A model generated the notes under the pieces. The model ran no database searches. It was not told where the DNA came from and saw nothing but the letters and a program-made list of their open reading frames with translations. This document shows, piece by piece, positions 9,415 through 18,224 of a DNA stretch of 64,000 nucleotides. Each line of letters opens with the position of its first letter. Position 1 is the stretch's first letter. Origin of the DNA: Lactobacillus sp. (GTDB lineage: Bacteria > Bacillota > Bacilli > Lactobacillales > Lactobacillaceae); NCBI GenBank assembly GCA_022484695.1, contig JAKVKU010000014.1, forward strand, positions 22,850 to 86,849, read 5' to 3'. Made by a program: the position numbers and the translations under genes.

Positions 9415-10479
9415 TTGGAAAAAATACTTGATGTAAAAGACTTAGAAATTAATTTCCATACCTTTGCTGGTGATGTGAAAGCCATTCGCGATGTCAGTTT
9501 CCATTTAAACAAAGGTGAAACCCTGGCCATCGTTGGGGAATCTGGTTCCGGTAAATCCGTAACCGTCCGGAGTATTATGGGCTTATTAGCCAATAACTCC
9601 AACGTCCCCAACGGCCAAATCATGTTCAAAGATCAAGATCTCTTAAAAATTTCAGCTCGGCAAATGGAAAAGATCCGGGGCAATGATATCTCCATGATTT
9701 TCCAAGATCCCATGACTTCCCTAGACCCCACCATGCCCATCGGTAAACAAGTGGCTGAACCTTTATTGATTCATAACCACATGAGCCGGGCCAAAGCCAT
9801 GGAACGGGCTGAAGAAGTTTTGGAATTAGTTGGTATCCCCAACGCCAAAAACCGGATCAAAGATTATCCCCACCAATTCTCCGGTGGTCAGCGGCAACGG
9901 ATCGTCATTGCCATCGCCATCGTTAATTACCCGGAAATCCTCATCGCCGATGAACCAACAACTGCCTTGGATGTCACCATTCAAAGTCAAATCATCGAAT
10001 TGATGAAGGAATTACAAGATAAAATCGAAACTTCCATTATTTTCATCACCCATGATTTGGGTGTGGTGGCTGGGATTGCCGACCGGGTAGCTGTTATGTA
10101 TGCCGGTAAAATTATCGAATACGGTACTGTAGATGAAATTTTCTACGACCCCCGTCATCCTTATACTTGGGGCTTATTGAATTCCATGCCTACCTTGGAA
10201 TCCCAGAAACTCTATGCCATCCCAGGTACGCCACCAAACTTGTTGAACCCACCTAAGGGCGATGCCTTTGCCCCCAGAAATGAATACGCCATGGCCATCG
10301 ACTATGAAGCCATGCCCCCATTCTTCAAAGTTACGGATACCCATTATGCCGCGACTTGGCTCTTGCATCCCGACGCTCCTAAGGTCCAACCCCCCGCAGA
10401 AATCCTGCGACGCCATGAGCTTTATCATAAATACCTAGCAGAACAAGCGAAAGGCGGTGTCCCAGCTGATGCAGAATAA
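9415..10479 (+). CDS. oppD: Oligopeptide ABC transporter ATPase OppD
   Basis: About 354 residues. Walker A GESGSGKS, signature [15 protein letters not shown], Walker [14 protein letters not shown] and the C-terminal oligo_HPY region ([12 protein letters not shown]) are present. I chose the TTG at 9415 ([14 protein letters not shown]): it lies 7 bp after an imperfect Shine-Dalgarno AGGCGGTG, while an upstream ATG at 9361 falls inside oppC with no ribosome-binding site. OppD and OppF form the ATPase pair of the importer. Confidence 0.93.
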   Translation: MEKILDVKDLEINFHTFAGDVKAIRDVSFHLNKGETLAIVGESGSGKSVTVRSIMGLLANNSNVPNGQIMFKDQDLLKISARQMEKIRGNDISMIFQDPMTSLDPTMPIGKQVAEPLLIHNHMSRAKAMERAEEVLELVGIPNAKNRIKDYPHQFSGGQRQRIVIAIAIVNYPEILIADEPTTALDVTIQSQIIELMKELQDKIETSIIFITHDLGVVAGIADRVAVMYAGKIIEYGTVDEIFYDPRHPYTWGLLNSMPTLESQKLYAIPGTPPNLLNPPKGDAFAPRNEYAMAIDYEAMPPFFKVTDTHYAATWLLHPDAPKVQPPAEILRRHELYHKYLAEQAKGGVPADAE

Positions 10480-11464
10480 TGGCGAACCCCGAAAAAAAAT
10501 CGTTGAAGTCAAACACTTGAAGCAATACTTTAATGCTGGCCGTAAAAACGAAGTCAAAGCCATCGACGATATCTCCTTTGATATCTATGAAGGTGAAACC
10601 TTCGGGTTAGTTGGGGAATCTGGTTCCGGTAAAAGTACCACCGGCCGCAGTATTATCCGCTTATACGACCCCACTGATGGTGAGATCCTCTTTAACGGTC
10701 AAGACATCAGTAAAATCAAAAAACATTCTCCCCAAATGCTAGAATTCCGACGGGAAATGCAAATGATTTTCCAAGACCCATACGCTTCTTTGAATCCGCG
10801 GATGAAGATCAAAGATATCATCGCTGAAGGCCTAGATGTCCACCATTTGGTTAAAAATGACGCTGAACGGGATGCCCGGGTTGAAGAACTCTTAGACTTA
10901 GTTGGTTTAAATAAAGATCACATGACCCGCTATCCCCACGAATTCTCCGGTGGTCAGCGGCAACGGATCGGGATTGCTAGAGCCCTAGCCGTTAAACCCC
11001 GCTTCATCATCGCCGACGAACCCATCTCAGCCTTGGATGTCTCTATCCAAGCCCAAGTGGTTAATTTGTTGGAAGATATTCAAAAAGATCAAAATCTGAC
11101 CTATTTATTTATCGCCCATGATTTATCCATGGTGAAATATATCAGTGATCGAATTGCGGTGATGCATAACGGCCGCTTGATGGAATTATCCACTTCTGAT
11201 GAAGTCTATAATTACCCCTTGCATCCCTACACCATCAGCTTGCTGTCTGCGGTGCCGTTGCCAGATCCAGAATACGAACGCCATCGCAAGCCCCATCCTT
11301 ATGATGCTTCAATTGAAGATGACTCTAAGGACCGCTACTTGCAAGAAATTATCCCCGGCCATTCGGTCTTTGCCAGTGATGACGAAGTACCAATGTATCG
11401 GGAAATGGCTGAAAAAGCCCATGAAAAACAACCAGAGAATCCGGCTGTCTTACCTGGGGATTAA
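10469..11464 (+). CDS. oppF: Oligopeptide ABC transporter ATPase OppF
   Basis: About 331 residues with Walker [10 protein letters not shown], signature [17 protein letters not shown], Walker [15 protein letters not shown] and an oligo_HPY tail ([21 protein letters not shown]). I prefer the ATG at 10469, 10 bp after AAGGCGGTG; a GTG at 10457 lies inside that site. The gene overlaps oppD by 11 bp. The same unusual GGCGGTGTC precedes both oppD and oppF. Confidence 0.93.
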   Translation: MQNNGEPRKKIVEVKHLKQYFNAGRKNEVKAIDDISFDIYEGETFGLVGESGSGKSTTGRSIIRLYDPTDGEILFNGQDISKIKKHSPQMLEFRREMQMIFQDPYASLNPRMKIKDIIAEGLDVHHLVKNDAERDARVEELLDLVGLNKDHMTRYPHEFSGGQRQRIGIARALAVKPRFIIADEPISALDVSIQAQVVNLLEDIQKDQNLTYLFIAHDLSMVKYISDRIAVMHNGRLMELSTSDEVYNYPLHPYTISLLSAVPLPDPEYERHRKPHPYDASIEDDSKDRYLQEIIPGHSVFASDDEVPMYREMAEKAHEKQPENPAVLPGD

Positions 11465-11466
11465 CT

Positions 11467-11514
11467 CAAAAATACCAACACTTGATCTGAAAAAGATTAG
11501 GTATTGGTATTTTT
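11467..11514 (+). terminator. opp operon terminator
   Basis: AAATACCAA pairs with TTGGTATT around a longer imperfect stem, followed by a run of seven T. Confidence 0.75.
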
Positions 11515-11557
11515 TTGCTAGGAGAAAGAATATTTGTTAGGTCACCTAAAAAATAAT

Positions 11558-11572
11558 TTGTAAGCGTTTACT
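11558..11572 (+). promoter_or_regulatory. cre site (CcpA operator), full consensus match
   Basis: TTGTAAGCGTTTACT fits the degenerate cre consensus WTGNAANCGNWNNCW at every fixed position. It lies about 85 bp ahead of the MFS/amidohydrolase pair, so catabolite repression of that operon is likely. Confidence 0.7.
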
Positions 11573-11655
11573 TATAGTGCTATGCTTGTTAAGGCGTCTT
11601 TTTTAGTGACGCACTTTTAAAGCCTATTTTTAGGTAATTTTAATTTAAGAAAGGA

Positions 11656-12879
11656 ATGATTCATCTGGCAAAAGAAAGTGCAGTTATTGACAAATCGCTG
11701 GCTAGGTCAGACATAAAAATCATCGCGGCCTTAATGACCGGCTATGCCATGGTTTATATGGACAAGAATATGGTCTCCACAGCCATCATCCCCATCGCTA
11801 AAGAATTCAGTTTTACCACAGCCCAAACTGGTTTGATCATGAGTATGTTCTTCCTGGCTTACTCCCTCATGCAAATCCCCGGCGGTTGGCTAGCTGACAG
11901 AATCGGTGCCAAAAGAGTGCTCTTATTATCCTTAGGGATTATCTGTGTCTTCTCTTATGCCTTTGGCTTTGTTAGCTCTTTGATGTTGTTCTTAGCCATT
12001 CGTTTTGGGGCTGGTTTAGGTCACGGTGGCTATCCGCCAGCTTGTTCAAAGGCGGTGGCGGAAAACTTTGACCACGATCGCCGAGTCATGGTCCAATCTG
12101 GTATCATGACCACTTCCGGTATTGGTGGCTTGTTAGCTTTTGTTCTGGGAGCTAACGTGATTGCCATCAATTGGCGCTATGGTTATCTTTTATTAGGAAC
12201 GCTATTCCTAATTGCCTTTTTATTGGTGCTATTTCTACTCCCGAAAGATACATCCGTTCCTAAAGCAACCGTTAAAACAACCACTAACCGAGTATCTTTC
12301 AAAGCAGTCATTACTAACCGGAACGTCTTGTTGCTATTTGTCATTATGCTTTTATTGAATATTACTTATTATGGTGCCATGTCCTGGTTACCCAGTTATT
12401 TAACGCAGACTTATGAATTATCTTTAGGCGCTGCCGGGGCAATTTTAGCCGTCAACGCCATATCTCAAGTTATCGGTAGCTTTTTTACCGGGATTTGTCT
12501 TTCAAAATGGTTTGAGGGTAAACAAAAACCATTCATTCTAATTTGTGCTGTGATTAGTGCCACCGCAATTTACACCCTAGTCCATATCCATAGCATCGTT
12601 TTATCCTTAATACTAGTGGCGTTAATCGGGATGACCACAATTTCAGCATTCACCGCAACCTTCACTTGGCCCCAAAGAATCTTTAAACAAGCCATTATTG
12701 GTACGTCCGTGGGAATCATTAATACCGGTGGTACTTTTGGAGGGTTCCTGGCACCTATCATGATCGGTGCTTTGATCCAAGCAGCCGGTGGTGATTTCCA
12801 AGTTGGTTTTATTCTCCTGGCCATTACGATTCTCATCGGTGGTTTAGGTGTGTTCACGATTAATCCTAAAGCAAACTAA
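11656..12879 (+). CDS. MFS transporter
   Basis: About 405 residues with twelve predicted hydrophobic segments. The MFS motif A variant GGWLADRIGAKRVLLLS (about 73-89) follows the second helix. It resembles anion:cation symporters and dicarboxylate/aromatic carriers rather than drug pumps. It forms an operon with an M20 amidohydrolase 21 bp downstream, so it probably imports that enzyme's amide or peptide substrate. The ATG at 11656 directly abuts its AAGGA site (no spacing); a CTG at 11665 (MAKESAVIDKS) has ideal spacing and may be the true start. Confidence 0.88.
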   Translation: MIHLAKESAVIDKSLARSDIKIIAALMTGYAMVYMDKNMVSTAIIPIAKEFSFTTAQTGLIMSMFFLAYSLMQIPGGWLADRIGAKRVLLLSLGIICVFSYAFGFVSSLMLFLAIRFGAGLGHGGYPPACSKAVAENFDHDRRVMVQSGIMTTSGIGGLLAFVLGANVIAINWRYGYLLLGTLFLIAFLLVLFLLPKDTSVPKATVKTTTNRVSFKAVITNRNVLLLFVIMLLLNITYYGAMSWLPSYLTQTYELSLGAAGAILAVNAISQVIGSFFTGICLSKWFEGKQKPFILICAVISATAIYTLVHIHSIVLSLILVALIGMTTISAFTATFTWPQRIFKQAIIGTSVGIINTGGTFGGFLAPIMIGALIQAAGGDFQVGFILLAITILIGGLGVFTINPKAN

Positions 12880-12900
12880 TGTAAATATGAGGTGTAATTT

Positions 12901-14118
12901 ATGATTGAAAATAATGTATTTGCAAGTCAAACACTCAAAGACAAGTTATATGCTAAAATCGAAGCTAAGACCGACAGGATGATTGCCATCCGACGGCAGT
13001 TACATGAGCACCCTGAATTATCCTTCAAAGAAAAAGCAACTGGTGATTTCATTGCCAAGTTCTATCAGGATAAAGATGTTAAAGTCCAAGCTAACTTCGG
13101 CGATGGCTATGGTGTCGTGGTAACTATCGACTCCGGCAAACCAGGGAAAACCCTGGCTTTACGGGCTGACTTTGATGGGCTACCTGTTCAAGAAGAAACA
13201 GGCTTACCCTTTGCCTCACAAAACACTGGTGTAATGCACGCCTGTGGTCATGATGGCCATACTGCTTATATGCTGATTTTGGCAGAGTCTTTGTATGAAC
13301 TAAAAGATGACTGGGCTGGTAAAATTAAAATCGTCCACCAACCTGCTGAAGAAACTCCCCCTGGTGGTGCTTTAGGGATGATCGAAGCTGGCGTTTTAGA
13401 TGGCGTCGATGCCATTATTGGCGTCCACGGTTGGGCACCGGTACCTTATGGCACGGTTCAATGCACGGCCGGCCCAGTTATGACTGGACGTTCCAGCTTT
13501 AAAATGACCATTCACGGTAAAGGCGGCCACGGGTCAGCGCCTCATTTAGCTAACGATGCCAACGTTGCGGCTTCTTACTTTGTAACAATCGCCCAGACAA
13601 TTATTTCTCGGCGAACAGATCCCTTTGATATGTGTACATTGACTTTTGGTAACTTCGATGGGAAAGGTTCTTTTAACGTCATCAAGGATGCTGTCTTCTT
13701 AGAAGGTGACGTTCGTTTCATGCGGGATGAAGCTCGGGAAATCATTGAAACAAATTTCAAACGCATGGTCAAAGGCCTGGAGTTGATGTTCGATGTCAAA
13801 GTCGATTTATTCTATGATAGTGACTACCCTGTTTTAAATAATGATGCTGAACTTGCCGCAACGATTCAAAATAGCTTGCGTCACAGTCACATCCAAGAAC
13901 TCACTAACTTAGATATGGTCACCCGTAACACAGCATCAGAAGATTTCGCTTATTTTGCCCAAAAAATTCCTGGAGTCTACATGTTTGTAGGTGAAATGCC
14001 AGATGACGGTATCTTCTATCCCCACCATAGTCCAAAGTTTGTCATCAATGAAAAAGCATTGCCGTTAGCTGCTAAAACGGTGGGTGTTGCTGCATTGGAT
14101 TTCTTAGCAACCCATTAA
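12901..14118 (+). CDS. M20-family amidohydrolase (N-acyl amino acid / hippurate hydrolase type)
   Basis: 405 residues. The M20D metal-binding motif MHACGHDGHTAYML (about 115-128) and the EE pair in VHQPAEETPPGGALGM (about 147-162) are present, with a dimerisation domain in the middle and a final HHSPKF motif. These enzymes are cytosolic metallo-hydrolases that remove acyl, aminobenzoyl or similar groups from amino acids. The substrate cannot be read from sequence. The linked MFS carrier and upstream cre site suggest catabolism of an imported conjugate. Confidence 0.92.
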   Translation: MIENNVFASQTLKDKLYAKIEAKTDRMIAIRRQLHEHPELSFKEKATGDFIAKFYQDKDVKVQANFGDGYGVVVTIDSGKPGKTLALRADFDGLPVQEETGLPFASQNTGVMHACGHDGHTAYMLILAESLYELKDDWAGKIKIVHQPAEETPPGGALGMIEAGVLDGVDAIIGVHGWAPVPYGTVQCTAGPVMTGRSSFKMTIHGKGGHGSAPHLANDANVAASYFVTIAQTIISRRTDPFDMCTLTFGNFDGKGSFNVIKDAVFLEGDVRFMRDEAREIIETNFKRMVKGLELMFDVKVDLFYDSDYPVLNNDAELAATIQNSLRHSHIQELTNLDMVTRNTASEDFAYFAQKIPGVYMFVGEMPDDGIFYPHHSPKFVINEKALPLAAKTVGVAALDFLATH

Positions 14119-14254
14119 AGCATTGCTTGGGAAATAATTCCAGAATAATTGGTTTTTATCAGTACGACTGACCAGCTATTATCATGAAGAAATGGTCAGA
14201 TATGCCCTAAATAGCAACTACTTGATGTCATTAGTCAGTTAATCAATTAATTTC

Positions 14255-14304
14255 AAAAAATGCTAATCTCTAATCATAATATGATTAAGGGTTAGCTTTT
14301 TTTA
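14255..14304 (+). terminator. Terminator of the MFS/amidohydrolase operon
   Basis: GCTAATC-tc-TAATCAT pairs with ATGATTA-agg-GTTAGC and is followed by seven T. Confidence 0.9.
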
Positions 14305-14459
14305 ATTTTATTTATCAAATCAACATCAGACTAAAGTCGTATTTCCCTTGGTAAATAAGGATTGTAAAGCTTTGTTACAAATTTAAAGGATATGTCATCT
14401 AAATTAAATCAATATTACATTCTTGCTTTACCCCTACCTCTCAGGAGATTCTCATGGTA

Positions 14460-14484
14460 ATCTGTACTTATATTTGTTACAGAT
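14460..14484. promoter_or_regulatory. Inverted repeat ahead of the Ser-rich protein gene
   Basis: ATCTGTA and TACAGAT are perfect 7-bp arms 11 bp apart, 60 bp before the start codon. It could be an operator or a small RNA hairpin; no regulator can be named. The rest of the 14305-14543 gap is AT-rich and non-coding. It contains two copies of CTTG(C/T)TTTACCC about 90 bp apart. Confidence 0.4.
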
Positions 14485-14543
14485 CACGTTCAGATCAATT
14501 TTGTTAATTCTCTTGTTTTACCCAGGAAGCAGGTTCAAAAAAT

Positions 14544-16235
14544 ATGACTCGAAAAGTTAGGACAACTGTATCAATCTCCCTAGCACTGGCTCTAGTTGCC
14601 GGTGGATTGAACTATGGCCAACTTTCCCAAACCCAGGCTGCCAGTGATCAAGATTCCCAGGCTCAAGCCACTGCTAGTGCGACAACAACCACCAATAACG
14701 CGATTGAAGCCACCTTACCAAAAGCAGACCAGGGGAATGGTTTAAAACCAATTACCCCGGCACCAACAACCACGCCGGCGAATCCAGATTCAACACAACC
14801 TGACAATACAGATACCACTAATCAACAACCAACCACTGGTGGTAACACCACGGATAATAATGCCAGTACAAATAGCAATACCACTAACAATACGCCGGAT
14901 TCAAATGGCAGTGCCACTGGTTCGACAGGTAATACTGGTGCAGCCACTGGTGATGGTAATGACACTAGTAAACCAACGACACCAGATACCAATGATTCAG
15001 CGAACAGCACTGGTAACACCGACACTGGTTCGGACAGCACTGCCAATAACGGCGAAAATTCAAGTAATGCCAGCGGCACTGCTAAGCCTAATCCGGGTGA
15101 CAATGCTAGTTCTTCTGATACCACTGGGTCCAGCGATCACAACCAAGCTGGTACTGACAACAGTGGCAGTTCAAATTCTGGCTCAAATTCATCTAGTTCA
15201 TCAAATAATTCCGGATCCAGTTCAGACTCAAGTTCCAGCTCAGATTCCAGTTCCGGTTCTAGTTCTTCGAGTTCAGATTCCAGTTCCTCTGGATCTAGTT
15301 CCAGTTCATCTGATAATTCCAGTTCTAGTTCTTCAAACTCTGGATCTAGTTCTTCTGATAATTCTAGTAGCAGTTCATCTAATTCCGGAAATAGTTCTTC
15401 TAATAATTCCAGTTCTAGTTCTGATAATGGTAACTCAAGTAGTTCTAGCTCAAGTTCTAGTTCTTCATCCAGTAGCAACCCTAGCCCAACGACCCCCTAT
15501 CCCCCAGAATCTGGGGATATCATTTTCCCCGGTCCAGATACCACTAATAGTGACCAGGCCAGCTTGGCAGTAAGATATGAAGATATCAATGGGAGTGAAC
15601 TCCAACCCCAAACCGTGAAGGTGGGTAAAATTGGCACTCATTTTAAAATCAAAGCAGCAACCATTGCTGGCTATAAGTTGATTCCCTCAAAAACCCAGGG
15701 TAAAACTACTGGGATTTTCGGCACCGACACCCAGGGCGTCGTTTTCGTCTACATGCCCAGCAATGTAATTTATCACGATGTGACTGGGAAAATAACCCAA
15801 GCGCCTAAAGATGGCAACGTCATCAGCATGACCCTAAAGACTGGTACCTTTGCCTTTGGGAAAGATTTCAAAGCCCGCAGCGGCGTTTACCAAGTCGCCC
15901 CAGTAGATGGTAGCGATCAAGGTAGTATTCAAGTGGTGGATAAAACTGGGGCCATCGTTAAAACCCTGAATTTCCATACGGACGATGATTCAGACCAAAG
16001 TGACGCCCAAACGGACACCGCGGTGGATGACCAATTGGTTATCGTCAAGGGCGACAAAGTCACCGTGAGCCTAGCCAATGGTGCCAACTTCAAACCCAGC
16101 GATGCCGGCACGACACCGCAACAGGCGAAAGCCAGCAGCCAACAAAAACCTAAAGCCACCCCTAAAATCGGCGTCTTGGAAAATATCACCAAAACGATTT
16201 TAGGCGCTACTCGTAAGTTCATCGATTTGTTTTAA
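14544..16235 (+). CDS. Secreted Ser-rich surface protein with MucBP-like domain
   Basis: 563 residues. A Sec signal peptide (about 1-34, cleavage after T-Q-A) is followed by a Thr/Asn/Gly/Asp-rich disordered stretch (about 35-205). Next comes a Ser-dominated repeat (about 205-320), then a MucBP-like beta domain beginning SLAVRYEDINGSELQ (about 341-410), and a C-terminal region of unknown type. There is no LPxTG motif, terminal membrane helix or SLAP/LysM module, so the mode of wall attachment is unclear. The Ser-rich part is a plausible O-glycosylation substrate, but no dedicated glycosyltransferases or SecA2/Y2 genes lie nearby. It is a single-gene unit between two strong terminators. Confidence 0.85.
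   Translation: MTRKVRTTVSISLALALVAGGLNYGQLSQTQAASDQDSQAQATASATTTTNNAIEATLPKADQGNGLKPITPAPTTTPANPDSTQPDNTDTTNQQPTTGGNTTDNNASTNSNTTNNTPDSNGSATGSTGNTGAATGDGNDTSKPTTPDTNDSANSTGNTDTGSDSTANNGENSSNASGTAKPNPGDNASSSDTTGSSDHNQAGTDNSGSSNSGSNSSSSSNNSGSSSDSSSSSDSSSGSSSSSSDSSSSGSSSSSSDNSSSSSSNSGSSSSDNSSSSSSNSGNSSSNNSSSSSDNGNSSSSSSSSSSSSSSNPSPTTPYPPESGDIIFPGPDTTNSDQASLAVRYEDINGSELQPQTVKVGKIGTHFKIKAATIAGYKLIPSKTQGKTTGIFGTDTQGVVFVYMPSNVIYHDVTGKITQAPKDGNVISMTLKTGTFAFGKDFKARSGVYQVAPVDGSDQGSIQVVDKTGAIVKTLNFHTDDDSDQSDAQTDTAVDDQLVIVKGDKVTVSLANGANFKPSDAGTTPQQAKASSQQKPKATPKIGVLENITKTILGATRKFIDLF
15160..15476 (+). repeat. Ser-codon low-complexity repeat
   Basis: Irregular tandem repetition of AGTTC/TCTAG/TCCAG units encodes runs of Ser broken by Asp, Asn and Gly. 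The repeat is prone to slippage, so length may vary between strains. The complementary strand is open too and gives a Glu/Leu-rich shadow frame. Confidence 0.85.
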
Positions 16236-16245
16236 GCAAACACCC

Positions 16246-16294
16246 ATACCGGTATAACATTGGATTAAGATCTGATGTTATACCGGTATTTTTA
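16246..16294 (+). terminator. Terminator of the Ser-rich protein gene
   Basis: Perfect 15-bp arms ATACCGGTATAACAT / ATGTTATACCGGTAT around a 14-base loop, then a T run. Confidence 0.93.
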
Positions 16295-16445
16295 ATTGGT
16301 CGCCTTATGAGTTAAAAATCCGTCTAAATGAGTATTGTTCTAATGAATATGTCATGATAACAGGCTATTTTCTCAATATAGTTCAACTACCATTGCAATA
16401 CACGTCCGATAGGTCGCTTTTTAGATAGATAACTTCCGAATTATG

Positions 16446-16474
16446 TTTACTTTAATCAAATTCTAATGTAATAT
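16446..16474 (+). promoter_or_regulatory. Promoter of the second oppA
   Basis: TTTACT (16446-16451), a 17-bp spacer and TAATAT (16469-16474). It has the same architecture as the first oppA promoter, including the shared 10-mer AATGTAATAT. Confidence 0.65.
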
Positions 16475-16508
16475 AGAAAATGATATTATATTAGGGAGTG
16501 AAATACAT

Positions 16509-18152
16509 ATGAAAATGAAGAAAGTTCTAACTTTGGGGTTAGTGGCTGCTGCCGCTGCGTTAACTTTAACGGCTTGTGGCAGTTCTAGCTCTAGTTCCAG
16601 CAGTAGCGCCAGTAACCAGGTTTTACATCGCATGGAACAAGATTCCATTCAAACCCAAGACCAGTCCTTAATGGTAGATGCCATTAGTAGTCAAGCGTCT
16701 TTGGATACCATGGATGGCTTGTATCGCTACAATGGCAAGAAAATTGAACCGGCAATCGCCACAAAGATTGCCACCCCAAGCAGCGACGGGAAAACATATA
16801 CCTTCAAACTCCGTAAAGATGCCAAATGGTCTAACGGCGACCCAGTAACCGCCAATGATTTTGTTTATAGTTGGCGGCGCACGGCTGATCCTAAGACCGC
16901 ATCCCAATACGCATACTTATTCCAAGATATTGTCAACGGCAATGATATCGTCAATGGAAAAAAAGCCCCAGACACATTAGGTATCAAAGCTGTGGATAAA
17001 TACACCTTACAAGTCAGCTTGGAACATCCCGTCCCTTACTTCAACTCCTTGATGGCTTTCCAACTCTTTTACCCACAAAATCAAAAATTTGTGGAAAAGA
17101 TGGGTAAAAAATATGGTACCCAAGCTAAATACACGTTGAGTAACGGGCCGTTCATCTTGAAAGGTTGGACTGGGACTAACAACCACTGGACCGAAGTTAA
17201 GAACAAAAACTATTGGAACGCTAAAAAAGTCAAACTTAGCAAGATTGACGTCCAAGTTGTGAAAGATCCTTCCACGGCCTTGAACCTGTATCAATCTAAT
17301 AAATTAGACGATGCCATTTTAACCGGTGAAACGGCGCAACAAATGAAAAACGATGCTGCTTTCACCCCAAGAAAACAATCCCGGACCACTTACATCGAAA
17401 TGAACCAAGCGACTATGCCTGAATTTAAGAACGCCAAGTTACGCCAGGCTTTGTCTTTGGCCATCAACCGGAAGGAATTGGTCAACAAAGTCTTAGGCGA
17501 CGGTTCCATTGTGTCCAACAACGTCACGGCCCAGGGCTTGATGTACGATCCCAAAAACGGCAAAGACTTCGCCGCTGAAGCTACTAGCAGTGATGCCAAG
17601 GATACCAGCTATGATGTGAAGCGGGCCAAGGAACTCTTCCAAGAAGGCTTGAACGAAACTGGTAAAAAAGATATTAACGTGAGTCTGTTGACTGATGATA
17701 CGGATGGCGCTAAGAAGATCGGGGAATACTTGCAAAGTACTTGGCAACAAAACTTGCCTAATTTGAAGGTTACTTTGACCAACATGCCGAAGAAGACCCG
17801 GATCAGCCGCTCTGAAGCCGGCCAATTCCAGTTGGTCTTGAGCAGTTGGCAAGCGGACTTCCCAGATCCAATTTCCTTCTTGGATATGTTCACCACCACC
17901 AACCAATATAACTTTGGGAAATGGTCCAACGACCAATATGACCAATTCATCGCCAATAGTAAGGCTGGAGATGTTATGGACAAGCAAAAACGTTGGAACG
18001 ATTTGATGGATGCCCAAAAACTCATCACCGAACAACAAGGTGTCTTGCCACTGTATCAAAATGTGGAAGCTCACTTGGTTAACAAGAAAGTCAAGAACTT
18101 ACAATATAGCCCACAAAACACTTATAATTTTGTGACGACTTATATTAAATAG
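16509..18152 (+). CDS. oppA: Oligopeptide-binding lipoprotein, OppA paralogue
   Basis: 547 residues, SBP family 5, closely related throughout to the OppA at 5710 (for example RKDAKWSNGDPVTANDFVYS and the shared C-terminus with YNFVTTYIK). Signal peptide with lipobox L-T-A-C at about residues 20-23 and a poly-Ser linker. No permease or ATPase genes accompany it, so it probably feeds the OppBCDF system encoded at 7.4-11.5 kb, broadening its peptide range. It is a single-gene unit with its own promoter and terminator. Confidence 0.93.
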   Translation: MKMKKVLTLGLVAAAAALTLTACGSSSSSSSSSASNQVLHRMEQDSIQTQDQSLMVDAISSQASLDTMDGLYRYNGKKIEPAIATKIATPSSDGKTYTFKLRKDAKWSNGDPVTANDFVYSWRRTADPKTASQYAYLFQDIVNGNDIVNGKKAPDTLGIKAVDKYTLQVSLEHPVPYFNSLMAFQLFYPQNQKFVEKMGKKYGTQAKYTLSNGPFILKGWTGTNNHWTEVKNKNYWNAKKVKLSKIDVQVVKDPSTALNLYQSNKLDDAILTGETAQQMKNDAAFTPRKQSRTTYIEMNQATMPEFKNAKLRQALSLAINRKELVNKVLGDGSIVSNNVTAQGLMYDPKNGKDFAAEATSSDAKDTSYDVKRAKELFQEGLNETGKKDINVSLLTDDTDGAKKIGEYLQSTWQQNLPNLKVTLTNMPKKTRISRSEAGQFQLVLSSWQADFPDPISFLDMFTTTNQYNFGKWSNDQYDQFIANSKAGDVMDKQKRWNDLMDAQKLITEQQGVLPLYQNVEAHLVNKKVKNLQYSPQNTYNFVTTYIK

Positions 18153-18160
18153 GCAAACTA

Positions 18161-18209
18161 AAGAAGGTTCAATTTTCCCAGAATCCTGGGGAATTGAACC
18201 TTCTTTTTG
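18161..18209. terminator. Bidirectional terminator
   Basis: AAGAAGGTTCAATT pairs with AATTGAACCTTCTT; inner pairing extends through CCCAGAATCCTGGG. T runs on both strands let it serve the second oppA and the converging surface-protein gene. Confidence 0.9.
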
Positions 18210-18224
18210 CTTTAAAACCTTATT

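Noticed and set aside
15137..15478. Minus-strand open frame rich in Glu and Leu inside the Ser-rich gene
   Set aside because: It is the complement of the Ser-codon repeat; it has no ribosome-binding site and its composition is dictated by the repeat.
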